Shown here piece after piece: positions 1 to 8,241 of a DNA stretch of 64,000 nt (positions are counted from its first letter, which is position 1; each line of letters opens with the position of its first letter). Source of the stretch: CAZHRC01 sp964533865 (GTDB lineage Bacteria > Bacillota > Clostridia > Tissierellales > Peptoniphilaceae). The stretch lies in NCBI GenBank assembly GCA_964533865.1, contig CAZHRC010000001.1, forward strand, positions 248,001-312,000. Reading direction: 5' to 3'. The notes beneath the pieces are model-generated. The model was not told the origin of the DNA. It was given only the letters and a program-made list of their open reading frames with translations, and made no database searches. The position numbers and the translations under genes were made by a program.

Positions 1-7
1 GCAGATG

Positions 8-37
8 GCGTTCTAGCTGTGAAAACAGTTAGAACGC
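8..37. other. GAAA-tetraloop hairpin
   Basis: A 13-bp inverted repeat (8-20 against 25-37, one G-U wobble) encloses the four-base loop GAAA at 21-24. No U-run follows, so it is not a textbook terminator. It lies upstream of the first gene and may end a transcript from outside the window or form the 5' part of a leader. Confidence 0.5.
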
Positions 38-123
38 TATACGATTGACGCACAAAAACATTTGTTAATGTTGCTTAACTATTGGGTATCAATCCATACA
101 AGGGATTGTAAGGAGGATGTTTG

Positions 124-1065
124 ATGCAGTTGATCGGTACTAATGATGCTAAACAGTTATTAGAGCAGATTAGTTTCTATCATGGAAAATGTGATGTAGC
201 ACTTGTTCAAATCGCAATGAATAAGTATAAAGTTATCACTCCATCCGAACAGACAATTTTAACTTTTTACGAAATAAATGAATTTTCTGCGATCGATCTG
301 GAAGCGCGTATATGGGATAGTTTATTTGAGTGCGGTTTGAGGAATCTAAAAATCTTAGATTATGGTTCGTTGGCGAATGTTAATTTATCATACAAAGTTG
401 TTGAATTTAGGCGTGAAATCGCCTTGGAAACCTATTTGGATTCATCATCGGTCATTGAAAATTATGATATAGGCACAATTGTCGGAGAGATACTCTATCG
501 TTTTCACGCCTTAGACCTTAAATCTGAAACCGGTAGCTGGAATAAGCGCTACAGCACAGACCTTAACGTCTTATTATTCAATTATGGTAACCTCCAACAA
601 AAAGGAGCGAAAGATTACTTATTGTTGGATTACATTACTGCTAATCGTAAATTATTGAAAAACACCACGAAGCGTACGATACACGGCAGTATTACGTTGA
701 AAAATATTAGAGTTGACGATGCTGGTCTGATCGATTTGAGAGGTTTGAGATCTGTTTTGGAAGGCGATCCTGTCTATGATATGCGGCGATTTAACCATAT
801 TGGGATTCGTTATCCGAGTTTCGTTAAAGGAATTATCGATGCTTACATGAATTCAACGCCTCCGCGCATATTTTTTAGATTACTTAGTTTTTATACTGCT
901 GTTGAAATGTTACACAATATCGTTTTGCGAAGAACAGAAGGAGAAACAACGATGTATACCAAAGATGAGGAACTGATTTTTGATACTTATCAGGACTTTA
1001 CTTTGGTGAAACCTTCTTGGTACCTTAATGCTTATCCTACGGTAAGAGAAACCTTTGAGAACTAA
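124..1065 (+). CDS. Aminoglycoside phosphotransferase-like kinase-fold protein, catalytic loop degenerate
   Basis: A 313-residue protein of the APH/choline-kinase-like fold, recognised from its C-terminal half: HGS at 187-189, N194 in the following strand, D204 in a GLIDL stretch, then a GDP-x-YDM segment near 214-220, which parallels the usual HGD...N...ID...GDPAYD layout. The catalytic aspartate of the HGD motif is replaced by serine (S189), while the metal-binding Asn and Asp are kept, so it may be a weak kinase or a pseudokinase. The substrate cannot be told. The start is chosen at ATG 124, seven bases after AGGAGG (111-116); TTG 121 is the alternative. The gene stands alone and its stop lies inside a terminator hairpin. 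Confidence 0.6.
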   Translation: MQLIGTNDAKQLLEQISFYHGKCDVALVQIAMNKYKVITPSEQTILTFYEINEFSAIDLEARIWDSLFECGLRNLKILDYGSLANVNLSYKVVEFRREIALETYLDSSSVIENYDIGTIVGEILYRFHALDLKSETGSWNKRYSTDLNVLLFNYGNLQQKGAKDYLLLDYITANRKLLKNTTKRTIHGSITLKNIRVDDAGLIDLRGLRSVLEGDPVYDMRRFNHIGIRYPSFVKGIIDAYMNSTPPRIFFRLLSFYTAVEMLHNIVLRRTEGETTMYTKDEELIFDTYQDFTLVKPSWYLNAYPTVRETFEN

Positions 1066-1080
1066 CTCAGAGGTTTTTTA
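1050..1080 (+). terminator. Rho-independent terminator overlapping a stop codon
   Basis: A 10-bp stem (1050-1059 with 1066-1075, one G-U) has a six-base loop that holds the TAA stop of the preceding gene. It is followed by a T-run ending at 1079. Confidence 0.8.
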
Positions 1081-1158
1081 CATGCAGACGGCTAGAAGGA
1101 GTATTAAATGAGTAGAAACCTATTGATTTTAGTTTTTCAGTAATGTGGATCGTTTCTG

Positions 1159-1167
1159 TGCTATAAT
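1159..1167 (+). promoter_or_regulatory. Extended -10 promoter for cvfB
   Basis: TGCTATAAT, an extended -10 element with a perfect TATAAT (1162-1167), lies 29 bases before the start codon. No good -35 hexamer sits at the usual distance, which fits an extended -10 promoter. Confidence 0.7.
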
Positions 1168-1195
1168 TAAATGATGAACAGGGAAGGGGTGAATT

Positions 1196-2053
1196 ATGTA
1201 TAAACTAGGTGAACTTCAGGAGATGGAAATAAAGCGGATCGTTCCACAAGGTGCCTATGTGAACACTCGAGGTGCAAAGGATCGCGATGATATTTTATTG
1301 CCAAAAAAAGAATTAATGGCTGCAGATAGTGTTGGAACACAGCACTTGCTTTTTGTTTACAAAGATGGAGAAAATAGACCGGTTGCTACAAAACGTAGAC
1401 CGTTTATCACCTTAGGGAAGCTGGCCATGCTTAAAGTCGTAGACACCTCTTCGATTGGGGCTTTTATGGATTGGGGGATGGAAAAAGATCTGTTCTTACC
1501 CTTCAAAGAACAAACTGAAAAGCTTCATGTAGACCGGTATTATCTTGTCGCTCTTTACATCGATAAATCGGACCGGTTATGCGCTACTATGAGAGTGGCC
1601 AACTACCTTAAGCAGAATAGTCCCTATAAAGAGAAGGATTGGGTAGAAGGTACGATCTATAATATCAATCCAAATTATGGTTTATTTGTCGCAGTGGATA
1701 ACGTCTTTGAAGGCCTCGTCCGAAAGGAATCGATGAGGGGTGCTTATGCTGTTGGTGAAAAAATAAAGTTGCGTGTCGCTCGCGTACGAGAAGACGGAAG
1801 ACTTGATTTAACACCAAGAGAAGCGGTGCCGCAGGAAATGGAAACGGACGCTCAGCTGATTCTAAATGCGTTGAAATTAAATAATGGTTATCTACCGGTA
1901 AACGATCGATCGTCACCGGAAGAAATATATAATCGGTTCAATATGAGTAAGGCGTCATTTAAACGCGGAGTAGGGCGATTACTGAAAAATCGGCTGATTC
2001 GCTTTAGCGACGGCGGAATTGAACTTACGAAAAGGAGAAAACATGGAAAATAA
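1196..2053 (+). CDS. cvfB: CvfB/YitL-family S1 RNA-binding protein
   Basis: A 285-residue protein of the CvfB (YitL) family. It has three successive S1-like OB folds (roughly residues 1-65, 70-135 and 143-205) and a C-terminal winged helix (about 215-280). The third S1 unit, with GTIYNINPNYGLFV and EGLV, is the clearest. In staphylococci CvfB influences virulence gene expression and binds RNA; in most Firmicutes its role is unknown. The start ATG follows AAGGGGTG. The gene overlaps the next one by 11 bases, so the two are probably translated together. Length is normal for the family. Confidence 0.87.
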   Translation: MYKLGELQEMEIKRIVPQGAYVNTRGAKDRDDILLPKKELMAADSVGTQHLLFVYKDGENRPVATKRRPFITLGKLAMLKVVDTSSIGAFMDWGMEKDLFLPFKEQTEKLHVDRYYLVALYIDKSDRLCATMRVANYLKQNSPYKEKDWVEGTIYNINPNYGLFVAVDNVFEGLVRKESMRGAYAVGEKIKLRVARVREDGRLDLTPREAVPQEMETDAQLILNALKLNNGYLPVNDRSSPEEIYNRFNMSKASFKRGVGRLLKNRLIRFSDGGIELTKRRKHGK

Positions 2054-2786
2054 AGTAATAGCAAAAGTAGGGGACCGTGAAATCACACAAAGTGAAGTGA
2101 TGAATTATATTCGAATGCTTGGTGAAAACGGTCGTCAATTTATGAACGAAGAGGGTCAAAATTACATCGCAGAGAACATGGTGCGTGAGGAACTTTTTTA
2201 CCACGACGCTCTTGCGCAGGGAATGGATAAAGATTCTGACTATATAGAAGAGATGGATCGAATGGCCGTGACGGTTTTAAAACAATATGCCATCCACAAA
2301 TTGATCTCTACCATGGCTCTTGAAGAAGAGGAATTAAAAGCTTATTATGAGTCTCATTTGGAACACTTCACAACACCTCTAACAATGCGTGCAAGCCACA
2401 TTCTAGTGGAAGATGAAGCAGCAGCTAATGATATCATTGATGAAATTACCGAAGGTCTGAGTTTTGAGGAAGCAGCTGAAAAATATTCTAATTGCCCTTC
2501 CAAAGAAAAGGGTGGCGATCTTGGACAATTCTCCGAAGGACAGATGGTGCCTGAATTCGAAGAAGCTGGGAAGACATTACCGCTCAATACACTATCTAAA
2601 CCCATAAAGACTCAATTTGGTTATCACATTATCAAAGTGACCGATCGTCAAGATCCATCCGTAAAGTCCTTTGATGAAGTAAGACCTACGGTTGAGAATC
2701 AATATCGCGCCCTAAAGCAACAAGAAGCTTTTGTTAACAAAGCGAAAGACCTTGAGACAGTTTATACGGTTGAGCGTTTTTACTAA
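2043..2786 (+). CDS. Cytosolic parvulin-type peptidyl-prolyl isomerase (PpiC domain)
   Basis: A 247-residue protein with a helical N-terminal part of the SurA/trigger type (about 1-105) and a parvulin domain (about 112-205), marked by RASHILV, GGDLG-F, MVPEFE and FGYHIIKV. There is no signal peptide or lipobox, unlike PrsA, so it should act in the cytosol as a prolyl isomerase or chaperone. The start is ATG 2043, five bases after AAGGAG (2032-2037), giving an 11-base overlap with cvfB; an upstream TTG at 2019 would bypass this site. Confidence 0.85.
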   Translation: MENKVIAKVGDREITQSEVMNYIRMLGENGRQFMNEEGQNYIAENMVREELFYHDALAQGMDKDSDYIEEMDRMAVTVLKQYAIHKLISTMALEEEELKAYYESHLEHFTTPLTMRASHILVEDEAAANDIIDEITEGLSFEEAAEKYSNCPSKEKGGDLGQFSEGQMVPEFEEAGKTLPLNTLSKPIKTQFGYHIIKVTDRQDPSVKSFDEVRPTVENQYRALKQQEAFVNKAKDLETVYTVERFY

Positions 2787-2833
2787 TCAAGACCTATTCG
2801 TTTATCCATTCTCAGGATGGAAATTGGAGGATT

Positions 2834-4279
2834 ATGAGCTACGATACACTAGAACCGGAAAGAGTATTTCAGTACTTTAAAGAGTTAAGTAGCATACCCC
2901 GCTGTTCCGGTAATGAAGGACCGGTGGGAGATTACTTGCTTTCCGTAGGCAATCGTCTCGGTTTAAGATCGATAAAAGATGACTATGGCAATGTCATCAT
3001 TTACAAGCCCGGCACACAAGGAAAAGAGGATCATCCAGCGGTCGTGTTACAGGGGCATATGGACATGGTTTGCGAAAAAACAGAAAATAGTCTTCACGAT
3101 TTCGATAGAGATCCTCTTACCCTTAAAATAGAAGACGACTTCTTGACCGCTGAGGATACTACCTTGGGAGCGGATAACGGGATCGCTTTAGCGATGGCGT
3201 TAGCATTGTTTGAAGAAGATTCTTTAACTCACCCACCTTTGGAATTATTGATCACAACCAATGAGGAAGTAGGTATGGATGGGGCTATAGGATTATCTCC
3301 AACCGTATTGTCTGGAAGAAGATTGATTAATATCGATTCGGAAGAAGAAGGGACGTTAGTAGCTGGTTGTGCAGGTGGTATTCACGTATCCTTGACGCTA
3401 AACCATGAAAAGGTTGAAATTCCACTTGGTCCACTATATTCCATACAGGTTATGGGACTACAGGGTGGGCATTCAGGGATGGATATCGGTTTATTAAAAG
3501 GGAATGCTATACTGGTCCTGCATGATCTGCTTCGAAAAATAAAGTCATCTGTACCATATCAATTAGTGAGTATAAATGGTGGTACGAAAATGAACGCGAT
3601 TCCAAGAACAGCAGAAGCGATGATCGTTATCGATCCTGAAGATGAATCCACATTTTTACAAGTCATCCAAAACACGCGAAAAGAAATTATCGACGCCAAT
3701 TTAAAACGTGAGCCCGACATACGTATTAAAGTCAAAAGTTGTGCAAGAGACAAGGAGTTATACGGCTTTGACCTTGCATCTAACGACCAAATGATGAAAT
3801 TAATCGCATTGCTCCCAAGTGGTGTCAACACTATGGTGCCTGGAACAGATATTGTTGAGAGTTCTATTAATTTTGCTAAAATTGAAACGGTCGACGGAAA
3901 AGTGATCATCTCCTTATCTTTAAGAAGCTCCAATGAAGACCGACGTCGTGAATTACTGGGTAAAATACAAGAGATCCGCGACTTAACCGGAGCCGAGAGC
4001 CAACAAGGAGGTCATTACCCTGCTTGGCAGTTTAAGGAACATTCTTCGCTTAGAGAAGTTATGGTCAAGCAGTACCAAAACTTCTATGAGAAACCGATGG
4101 GTGTCACAGTCATTCATGCGGGATTAGAGTGTGCGATATTTGCTGAGAAGTTCCCTGATATGGATATGGTATCTATAGGGCCCAATGTTTACTATGCGCA
4201 CACACCACAGGAGAGGCTGTCGATTTCTTCGACAAAGCGAGTCTACGACTATCTAAAGGTAGTGCTTGAGAATCTATAG
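2834..4279 (+). CDS. pepD: Beta-Ala-His (Xaa-His) dipeptidase, M20 family
   Basis: A 481-residue aminoacyl-histidine dipeptidase of the M20C/PepD family. Metal ligands and catalytic residues are visible: H75 and D77 in GHMDMV, D113 in GADNG, the E143-E144 pair in TTNEEVGMDGA, and a conserved C-terminal histidine in YYAHTPQE. The dimerisation (lid) domain lies between the two halves of the catalytic domain, about residues 205-390. It hydrolyses dipeptides in the cytosol for amino-acid supply. GGAGG stands just before the ATG. Length matches the family. Confidence 0.92.
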   Translation: MSYDTLEPERVFQYFKELSSIPRCSGNEGPVGDYLLSVGNRLGLRSIKDDYGNVIIYKPGTQGKEDHPAVVLQGHMDMVCEKTENSLHDFDRDPLTLKIEDDFLTAEDTTLGADNGIALAMALALFEEDSLTHPPLELLITTNEEVGMDGAIGLSPTVLSGRRLINIDSEEEGTLVAGCAGGIHVSLTLNHEKVEIPLGPLYSIQVMGLQGGHSGMDIGLLKGNAILVLHDLLRKIKSSVPYQLVSINGGTKMNAIPRTAEAMIVIDPEDESTFLQVIQNTRKEIIDANLKREPDIRIKVKSCARDKELYGFDLASNDQMMKLIALLPSGVNTMVPGTDIVESSINFAKIETVDGKVIISLSLRSSNEDRRRELLGKIQEIRDLTGAESQQGGHYPAWQFKEHSSLREVMVKQYQNFYEKPMGVTVIHAGLECAIFAEKFPDMDMVSIGPNVYYAHTPQERLSISSTKRVYDYLKVVLENL

Positions 4280-4344
4280 CTATCGTTTTTTTGAAAATAA
4301 TCTGGGTATTAATAGAGTAACATCATAAATTGGAGGAAATCAAT

Positions 4345-4662
4345 ATGAGTAACCACAATCATCATGACCACGATCATGACCATAATGAAGAACTGGACAC
4401 AATAATTTTGACCTTAGACGACGACAGTGAAGTAGAATGTGGAGTTTTAGGTATTTACGAGGTAGACGATGCGACTTACATTGCACTTTTAACTATGGAA
4501 GACGAACAAGTTTTGTTATACAAATATTTTCAAGACGAAGAAGACGAGGAAGCCTTCACACTTGAAATCATCGAAGATGATGAAGAATTCTCCGTTGCAT
4601 CGGATGCTTTCTACGAACTTTTCGTTGAAGACGATGAGTCAGATGAGGAAGATGAAGATTAG
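4345..4662 (+). CDS. DUF1292 (YrzB-like) protein with His/Asp-rich N-terminus
   Basis: A 105-residue, very acidic protein of the DUF1292 family, which is widespread in Firmicutes and of unknown function. Residues 25-85 carry the family core (TLDDDSEVEC, IYEVDD..YIALL, LYKYFQDEE). Residues 4-14 alternate His and Asp, a possible metal-binding tail, and the C-terminus is a run of Glu and Asp. The ATG at 4345 is used because GGAGGA (4332-4337) lies eight bases upstream; a TTG at 4330 would overlap that site. It stands between pepD and a radical SAM gene. Confidence 0.85.
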   Translation: MSNHNHHDHDHDHNEELDTIILTLDDDSEVECGVLGIYEVDDATYIALLTMEDEQVLLYKYFQDEEDEEAFTLEIIEDDEEFSVASDAFYELFVEDDESDEEDED

Positions 4663-4680
4663 AGAACATCTGTGTATTGA

Positions 4681-5640
4681 ATGACTTTGGATACTAATAA
4701 CAAGCTTCCTTATTATCCTTTTTCATCCTATCTCGTCGAGAAATACGGTGAAAAAGTCTACAAACTTCCAGTTAATTTGAATCTCACCTGCCCCAATCTA
4801 GACGGAAATATGGGCGTAGGAGGATGCATTTTTTGCAACAACCAAGGCGGAAGTTACGAGAATCTCTCAAGTTCATTAAGCATCAAAGAACAAGTCAAGT
4901 TGAACAAGCAAAAAATGCAGAATCGTTTTGGCGTTCAAAAATTTATTGTCTATTTCCAAAGCTATACCAACACTTACCAGTCTTTGAAATCACTTCAAGA
5001 GATGGTTTTGGAGATCCCTATGGAAAACGTGGTGCGAATAGATATTGCGACTAGGCCGGATTGCATCTCTGTCGATCAATTAGCTTGGCTTGCAGAATTT
5101 CAAACCACAACAGGTATTGATATCACTTTAGAATTGGGTTTGCAGACGGCGAATTACCATACTTTAAAACGTCTCAATCGAGGGCATGGTTTGAGTGAGT
5201 TTGTTGAATGTCAGCTCATGGCAAATCACTACAATTTAAGAACATGTGTCCACTTAATTTTAGCGCTACCATGGGATGATGAAGTAGATACGGTAGAGAC
5301 AGCAAGGCTTATGAATGTCACAAAAGTTAAAGAAGTTAAGTTGCATAGTTTATACATCGCACGAAACACTGTATTGGGTGAGATGTACAAACGAGGAGAA
5401 GTGGCATTAAAAACGAAAGAGGAGTTTATTGTTCAGACGATTTCGTTTTTGCGTCATTTAGATAAAGCTATTGTCGTTCAAAGACTACTGGGAAGAGCGC
5501 CAGAATCGGATTCGCTTTTTTGCAACTGGTCTGAAAGCTGGTGGAAAATTAGGGATGAGATCGTTCTTAGGATGAATCAGGCTAATGATAAACAAGGGGA
5601 TCTTCAAAGAAAGTTCGGCGAGATCCTCAATAATAGATAA
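4681..5640 (+). CDS. YhcC-type (TIGR01212) radical SAM protein
   Basis: A 319-residue radical SAM protein. The iron-sulfur cysteines are C37, C49 and C52 (C-x11-C-x2-C), the unusual spacing seen in the TIGR01212/YhcC family. ASYENLS-like, TYQ, ELGLQT and LPWDDE segments follow in the expected order. The reaction is not established for this family. The ribosome site before ATG 4681 is weak, so the gene may depend on coupling to the DUF1292 gene 18 bases upstream. A small P-loop gene follows 23 bases later. Confidence 0.85.
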   Translation: MTLDTNNKLPYYPFSSYLVEKYGEKVYKLPVNLNLTCPNLDGNMGVGGCIFCNNQGGSYENLSSSLSIKEQVKLNKQKMQNRFGVQKFIVYFQSYTNTYQSLKSLQEMVLEIPMENVVRIDIATRPDCISVDQLAWLAEFQTTTGIDITLELGLQTANYHTLKRLNRGHGLSEFVECQLMANHYNLRTCVHLILALPWDDEVDTVETARLMNVTKVKEVKLHSLYIARNTVLGEMYKRGEVALKTKEEFIVQTISFLRHLDKAIVVQRLLGRAPESDSLFCNWSESWWKIRDEIVLRMNQANDKQGDLQRKFGEILNNR

Positions 5641-5663
5641 CAATTGAAAGGTGGTAATGAACT

Positions 5664-6086
5664 ATGGTAAAATTTATTTTAGGACCTTCAGGAAGTGGAA
5701 AAACGAAATGGCTTATCGATCGGGCAAATCTCGATAAGAAGCAAGGCAATGGAAATATTGTGTTTATAGATACGGACGACTCACATATTTTCAGTTTGGA
5801 CCATGCAGTACGCTTGATTAATGCCACTGACTTTGATATCACGGATTCTAAAAAGTTGTACGGTTTTTTAGCGGGGATCGTTTCTCGGGATTACGATATT
5901 GAAAAGATCTACATCGATGGTATTTACGAGGTCATTAATTTTAACACGGACACCTTTGTAACGCTGATAGATAGCTTGAAAAAACTATCCGAAAAATACA
6001 ATGTGGTGTTTTACATGGGTATGGATAAACTTACGGAAGATCTTCCAGAAGATTTAAGGGAAGATGCGGAAGAGCTATCCGTATAA
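5664..6086 (+). CDS. Small P-loop NTP-binding protein, unknown function
   Basis: A 140-residue protein with a clean Walker A motif, GPSGSGKT (residues 7-14), and a Walker B-like stretch (KIYIDGIYE, about 85-93). It is little more than the core of a P-loop fold and lacks an obvious partner domain. A ribosome site AAAGGTGG precedes the ATG. It follows the radical SAM gene closely and ends before a strong hairpin, so the two are likely co-transcribed. I do not recognise a named family with certainty. Confidence 0.65.
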   Translation: MVKFILGPSGSGKTKWLIDRANLDKKQGNGNIVFIDTDDSHIFSLDHAVRLINATDFDITDSKKLYGFLAGIVSRDYDIEKIYIDGIYEVINFNTDTFVTLIDSLKKLSEKYNVVFYMGMDKLTEDLPEDLREDAEELSV

Positions 6087-6100
6087 TCGATACATCGCAC

Positions 6101-6133
6101 AGAGATTCCCAACAGAAGTTGGGAATCTCTTAT
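6101..6133 (+). terminator. Rho-independent terminator
   Basis: A perfect 13-bp stem (6101-6113 with 6118-6130) with the loop AGAA, followed by a short T-rich tail. It ends the radical SAM/P-loop unit. Confidence 0.7.
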
Positions 6134-6148
6134 TAAGTGAGGTTGTAG

Positions 6149-6694
6149 ATGCAATCAGATAGAAGTGCCCTGGCGACGTTCTTGGAGAAGAGACAAAAAT
6201 TGATCGAAGAGTTATCGATTCAGAAAATAGACAAAACAATGTTTCTCAAGTTGAATTATGATTTAATTCGAACGTTACAAATGAAGCCTTATAGCGTAAT
6301 TGACACCATTGAAAAAGGAATATACAATTACCAGTATTTCAACATTTTAGCGAAGTACTATCAAATTCAAGCTTCAATAGCATACAAAGAAAACAAAAAA
6401 AGAAAATACAAGGAACATATCAATTCTAGAAACAACTATTATGCGAAAAAAGACGACACTACGTTGGCGCTTTTAGATCTCCTTAATGAAGACCAACTTT
6501 TATGCCATTTTGTGGTAACGCCATCGAAAAGGTTAGAGAACAAATTGTTGGAAATTGTCGTCACCCACATGCAATATGTCGTACTACATACACTGAGCTC
6601 TCGGATCATTGATGTGCTTCAGAAACGAGGTATCGAAATAAAGGTTGCCCAACCTTCGGTTATCGATCATTATGTGAACAGCGGATACCAATAA
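6149..6694 (+). CDS. Conserved clostridial protein, probably DUF6648
   Basis: A 181-residue, mostly helical soluble protein. The N-terminal FLEKRQKLIEEL and the central pattern EKGIYNYQYFNILAKYYQIQA resemble a clostridial family that I recall as DUF6648; the name is from memory and the function is unknown. GAGGTTG precedes the ATG. The gene stands alone between two strong terminator hairpins, so it likely forms its own transcript, though no clear promoter fits in the short gap after 6130. Confidence 0.6.
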   Translation: MQSDRSALATFLEKRQKLIEELSIQKIDKTMFLKLNYDLIRTLQMKPYSVIDTIEKGIYNYQYFNILAKYYQIQASIAYKENKKRKYKEHINSRNNYYAKKDDTTLALLDLLNEDQLLCHFVVTPSKRLENKLLEIVVTHMQYVVLHTLSSRIIDVLQKRGIEIKVAQPSVIDHYVNSGYQ

Positions 6695-6731
6695 TCGACC
6701 GATGACTGGCGCCAGTCATCGGTCGATTATT
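6690..6731. terminator. Bidirectional terminator (perfect 42-base palindrome)
   Basis: A perfect inverted repeat centred between 6710 and 6711 (21 bases each side). A-T rich flanks give a U-rich tail in both directions. It separates the convergent genes ending at 6694 (plus) and 6741 (minus). Confidence 0.85.
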
Positions 6732-6740
6732 TTAATGTGC

Positions 6741-7166
6741 TTATTGGGTAGGCGATTCGGAAGTGTAGATTAAATTTATCAGTTCATCAAGAGTTGTAAG
6801 TGGGTTTATAGCATAGGTGCCAGGAGTCGCGGATTCTAATAGATTGCGATCGGTTAATGCCTTAATGAACTCTTCACTATTGCTGATGAGCCCCGCATCT
6901 GTTAAGATACGTCCAATTCCATGAGCATCAACACCTTGAGGGATAATGACTGATATCTCAATCGCTGTTGTTTTATCTTCTACATTTTCTTTAGGTAGGA
7001 CAGATATTGTATCGGATGCTGGTTGTCGGTTAGATCCTCGATCAATAGGCATCGCCATGAGAGTATTGACTCTAGTAAATACAATGAATCCGACCAAAAC
7101 AAATATGATAATAATCATAAAAATATCAATTACGTCGTAAATAAAATCCCTTAAACCGTTTATCAT
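6741..7166 (-). CDS. Small membrane protein with an MltG/YceG-like N-terminal module
   Basis: A 141-residue protein with one N-terminal membrane helix (about 15-35), a polar linker (about 38-65) and a C-terminal domain (about 66-135). The C-terminal part, with IPQGVDAHGIGRIL, GLI and PGTYAI, resembles the LysM-like part of MltG (YceG) endolytic transglycosylases, but the catalytic region is absent. It is therefore not expected to cut peptidoglycan. The start is ATG 7166 after GAGGTGG; the upstream TTG at 7181 lies in that ribosome site. Confidence 0.6.
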   Translation of the reverse strand: MINGLRDFIYDVIDIFMIIIIFVLVGFIVFTRVNTLMAMPIDRGSNRQPASDTISVLPKENVEDKTTAIEISVIIPQGVDAHGIGRILTDAGLISNSEEFIKALTDRNLLESATPGTYAINPLTTLDELINLIYTSESPTQ

Positions 7167-7232
7167 GTGCGACCACCTCAAAACCTATTTTCTAATGCCA
7201 TTGAATTCAGATGATGATAGACCCTGAATTAA

Positions 7233-7241
7233 TGGTATAAT
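7233..7241 (+). promoter_or_regulatory. Extended -10 promoter for the rluA unit
   Basis: TGGTATAAT, an extended -10 element with perfect TATAAT (7236-7241), lies 28 bases before the ATG at 7270. No convincing -35 is present. Confidence 0.7.
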
Positions 7242-7269
7242 GATAGTATACCACAGGGTAGGTGAAAAA

Positions 7270-8241
7270 ATGAAAGAGATTATTATTGGCAAAAATGACG
7301 ACGATCAACGTTTAGATCGATTTTTGAAAAAGTACCTTGGAAGAGCTCCAAAATCCGTGGTGCAAAAGTACATTAGAAAGCATAAGTTTCGTCTCAATGG
7401 CGTTCATCCTAAAGCGGATACCTTTATTTATGAAGGGGATGTGTTAGCGATCTATATAAGTGATACCGAGCTCGATCGTTTCACTAAAAAGACACAGCAT
7501 AAAAAAAGAGTTACACAACATTTGAAAATTGTTTATGAAGATGATCAGCTGATTGTAATCGATAAACCAAAAGGCATATTGTCTCATGCTGTTGATTCTA
7601 CCGATTATGGTAAAAATATCGTTGATATTATGGTGGATTATCTCATTGATAAAGGTGATTTTCAACCGCGCATAGAACACAATTTTAGGCCTGCATTAGC
7701 TAATAGACTAGACCGCAACACTTCTGGTTTGTTAATCGGTTGTAAAACATCTTTGGCACTTAAAGAAACCAACGAAGCACTGCGTGAAGATCGTGTTGAA
7801 AAGTACTATAATGCCCTTGTTCTTGGTAAAATAGAACAAGAACACAGGATAGACAAAAAATTATCAAAGAACGAGTCACGTAATATTGTCAGCATTGATG
7901 GCAATGAAGGAAAAGAGAGTATTACTGAAATATTCCCACTTCATTCGAGTTCAACGTTTACTGAGATTGCTATAAAATTGATTACAGGAAGAACCCATCA
8001 AATAAGAGTTCATTTAGCGTCAATTGGTCATCCAATCGCGGGTGATCGCAAATACGGCAATCAAAAAATCAATCGGCAACTTTATGATCAATATGGTCTA
8101 GAGAGTCAATTACTACATGCTAATCGGCTTGTTCTTCAAGGGTATGAGACGTTAACCTATCTCAATGGACTAGAAATCCGCTCGAAGGATTCGTCATATG
8201 AAGAGCTGATAAAACGAATCTTTATGAATGAAAGGGGATAA
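7270..8241 (+). CDS. RluA-family 23S rRNA pseudouridine synthase
   Basis: A 323-residue RluA/RluC-family pseudouridine synthase. An S4 RNA-binding domain (about 15-62) is followed by the catalytic domain (about 85-300). The catalytic aspartate is D148 in NRLDRNTSGLL, and the later GRTHQIRVHLASIGHPIAGD block is typical. It should isomerise uridines in 23S rRNA; the exact positions cannot be read from sequence. The start is set at ATG 7270 because the -10 element at 7236 makes earlier starts impossible. Its TAA overlaps the next ATG by one base. Confidence 0.88.
   Translation: MKEIIIGKNDDDQRLDRFLKKYLGRAPKSVVQKYIRKHKFRLNGVHPKADTFIYEGDVLAIYISDTELDRFTKKTQHKKRVTQHLKIVYEDDQLIVIDKPKGILSHAVDSTDYGKNIVDIMVDYLIDKGDFQPRIEHNFRPALANRLDRNTSGLLIGCKTSLALKETNEALREDRVEKYYNALVLGKIEQEHRIDKKLSKNESRNIVSIDGNEGKESITEIFPLHSSSTFTEIAIKLITGRTHQIRVHLASIGHPIAGDRKYGNQKINRQLYDQYGLESQLLHANRLVLQGYETLTYLNGLEIRSKDSSYEELIKRIFMNERG

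Noticed and set aside
1665..1916. Opposite-strand reading frame inside cvfB
   Set aside because: It has no ribosome site or recognisable protein and lies wholly inside a well-supported gene; the same holds for the other antisense frames inside pyr, mut and minus-strand genes.
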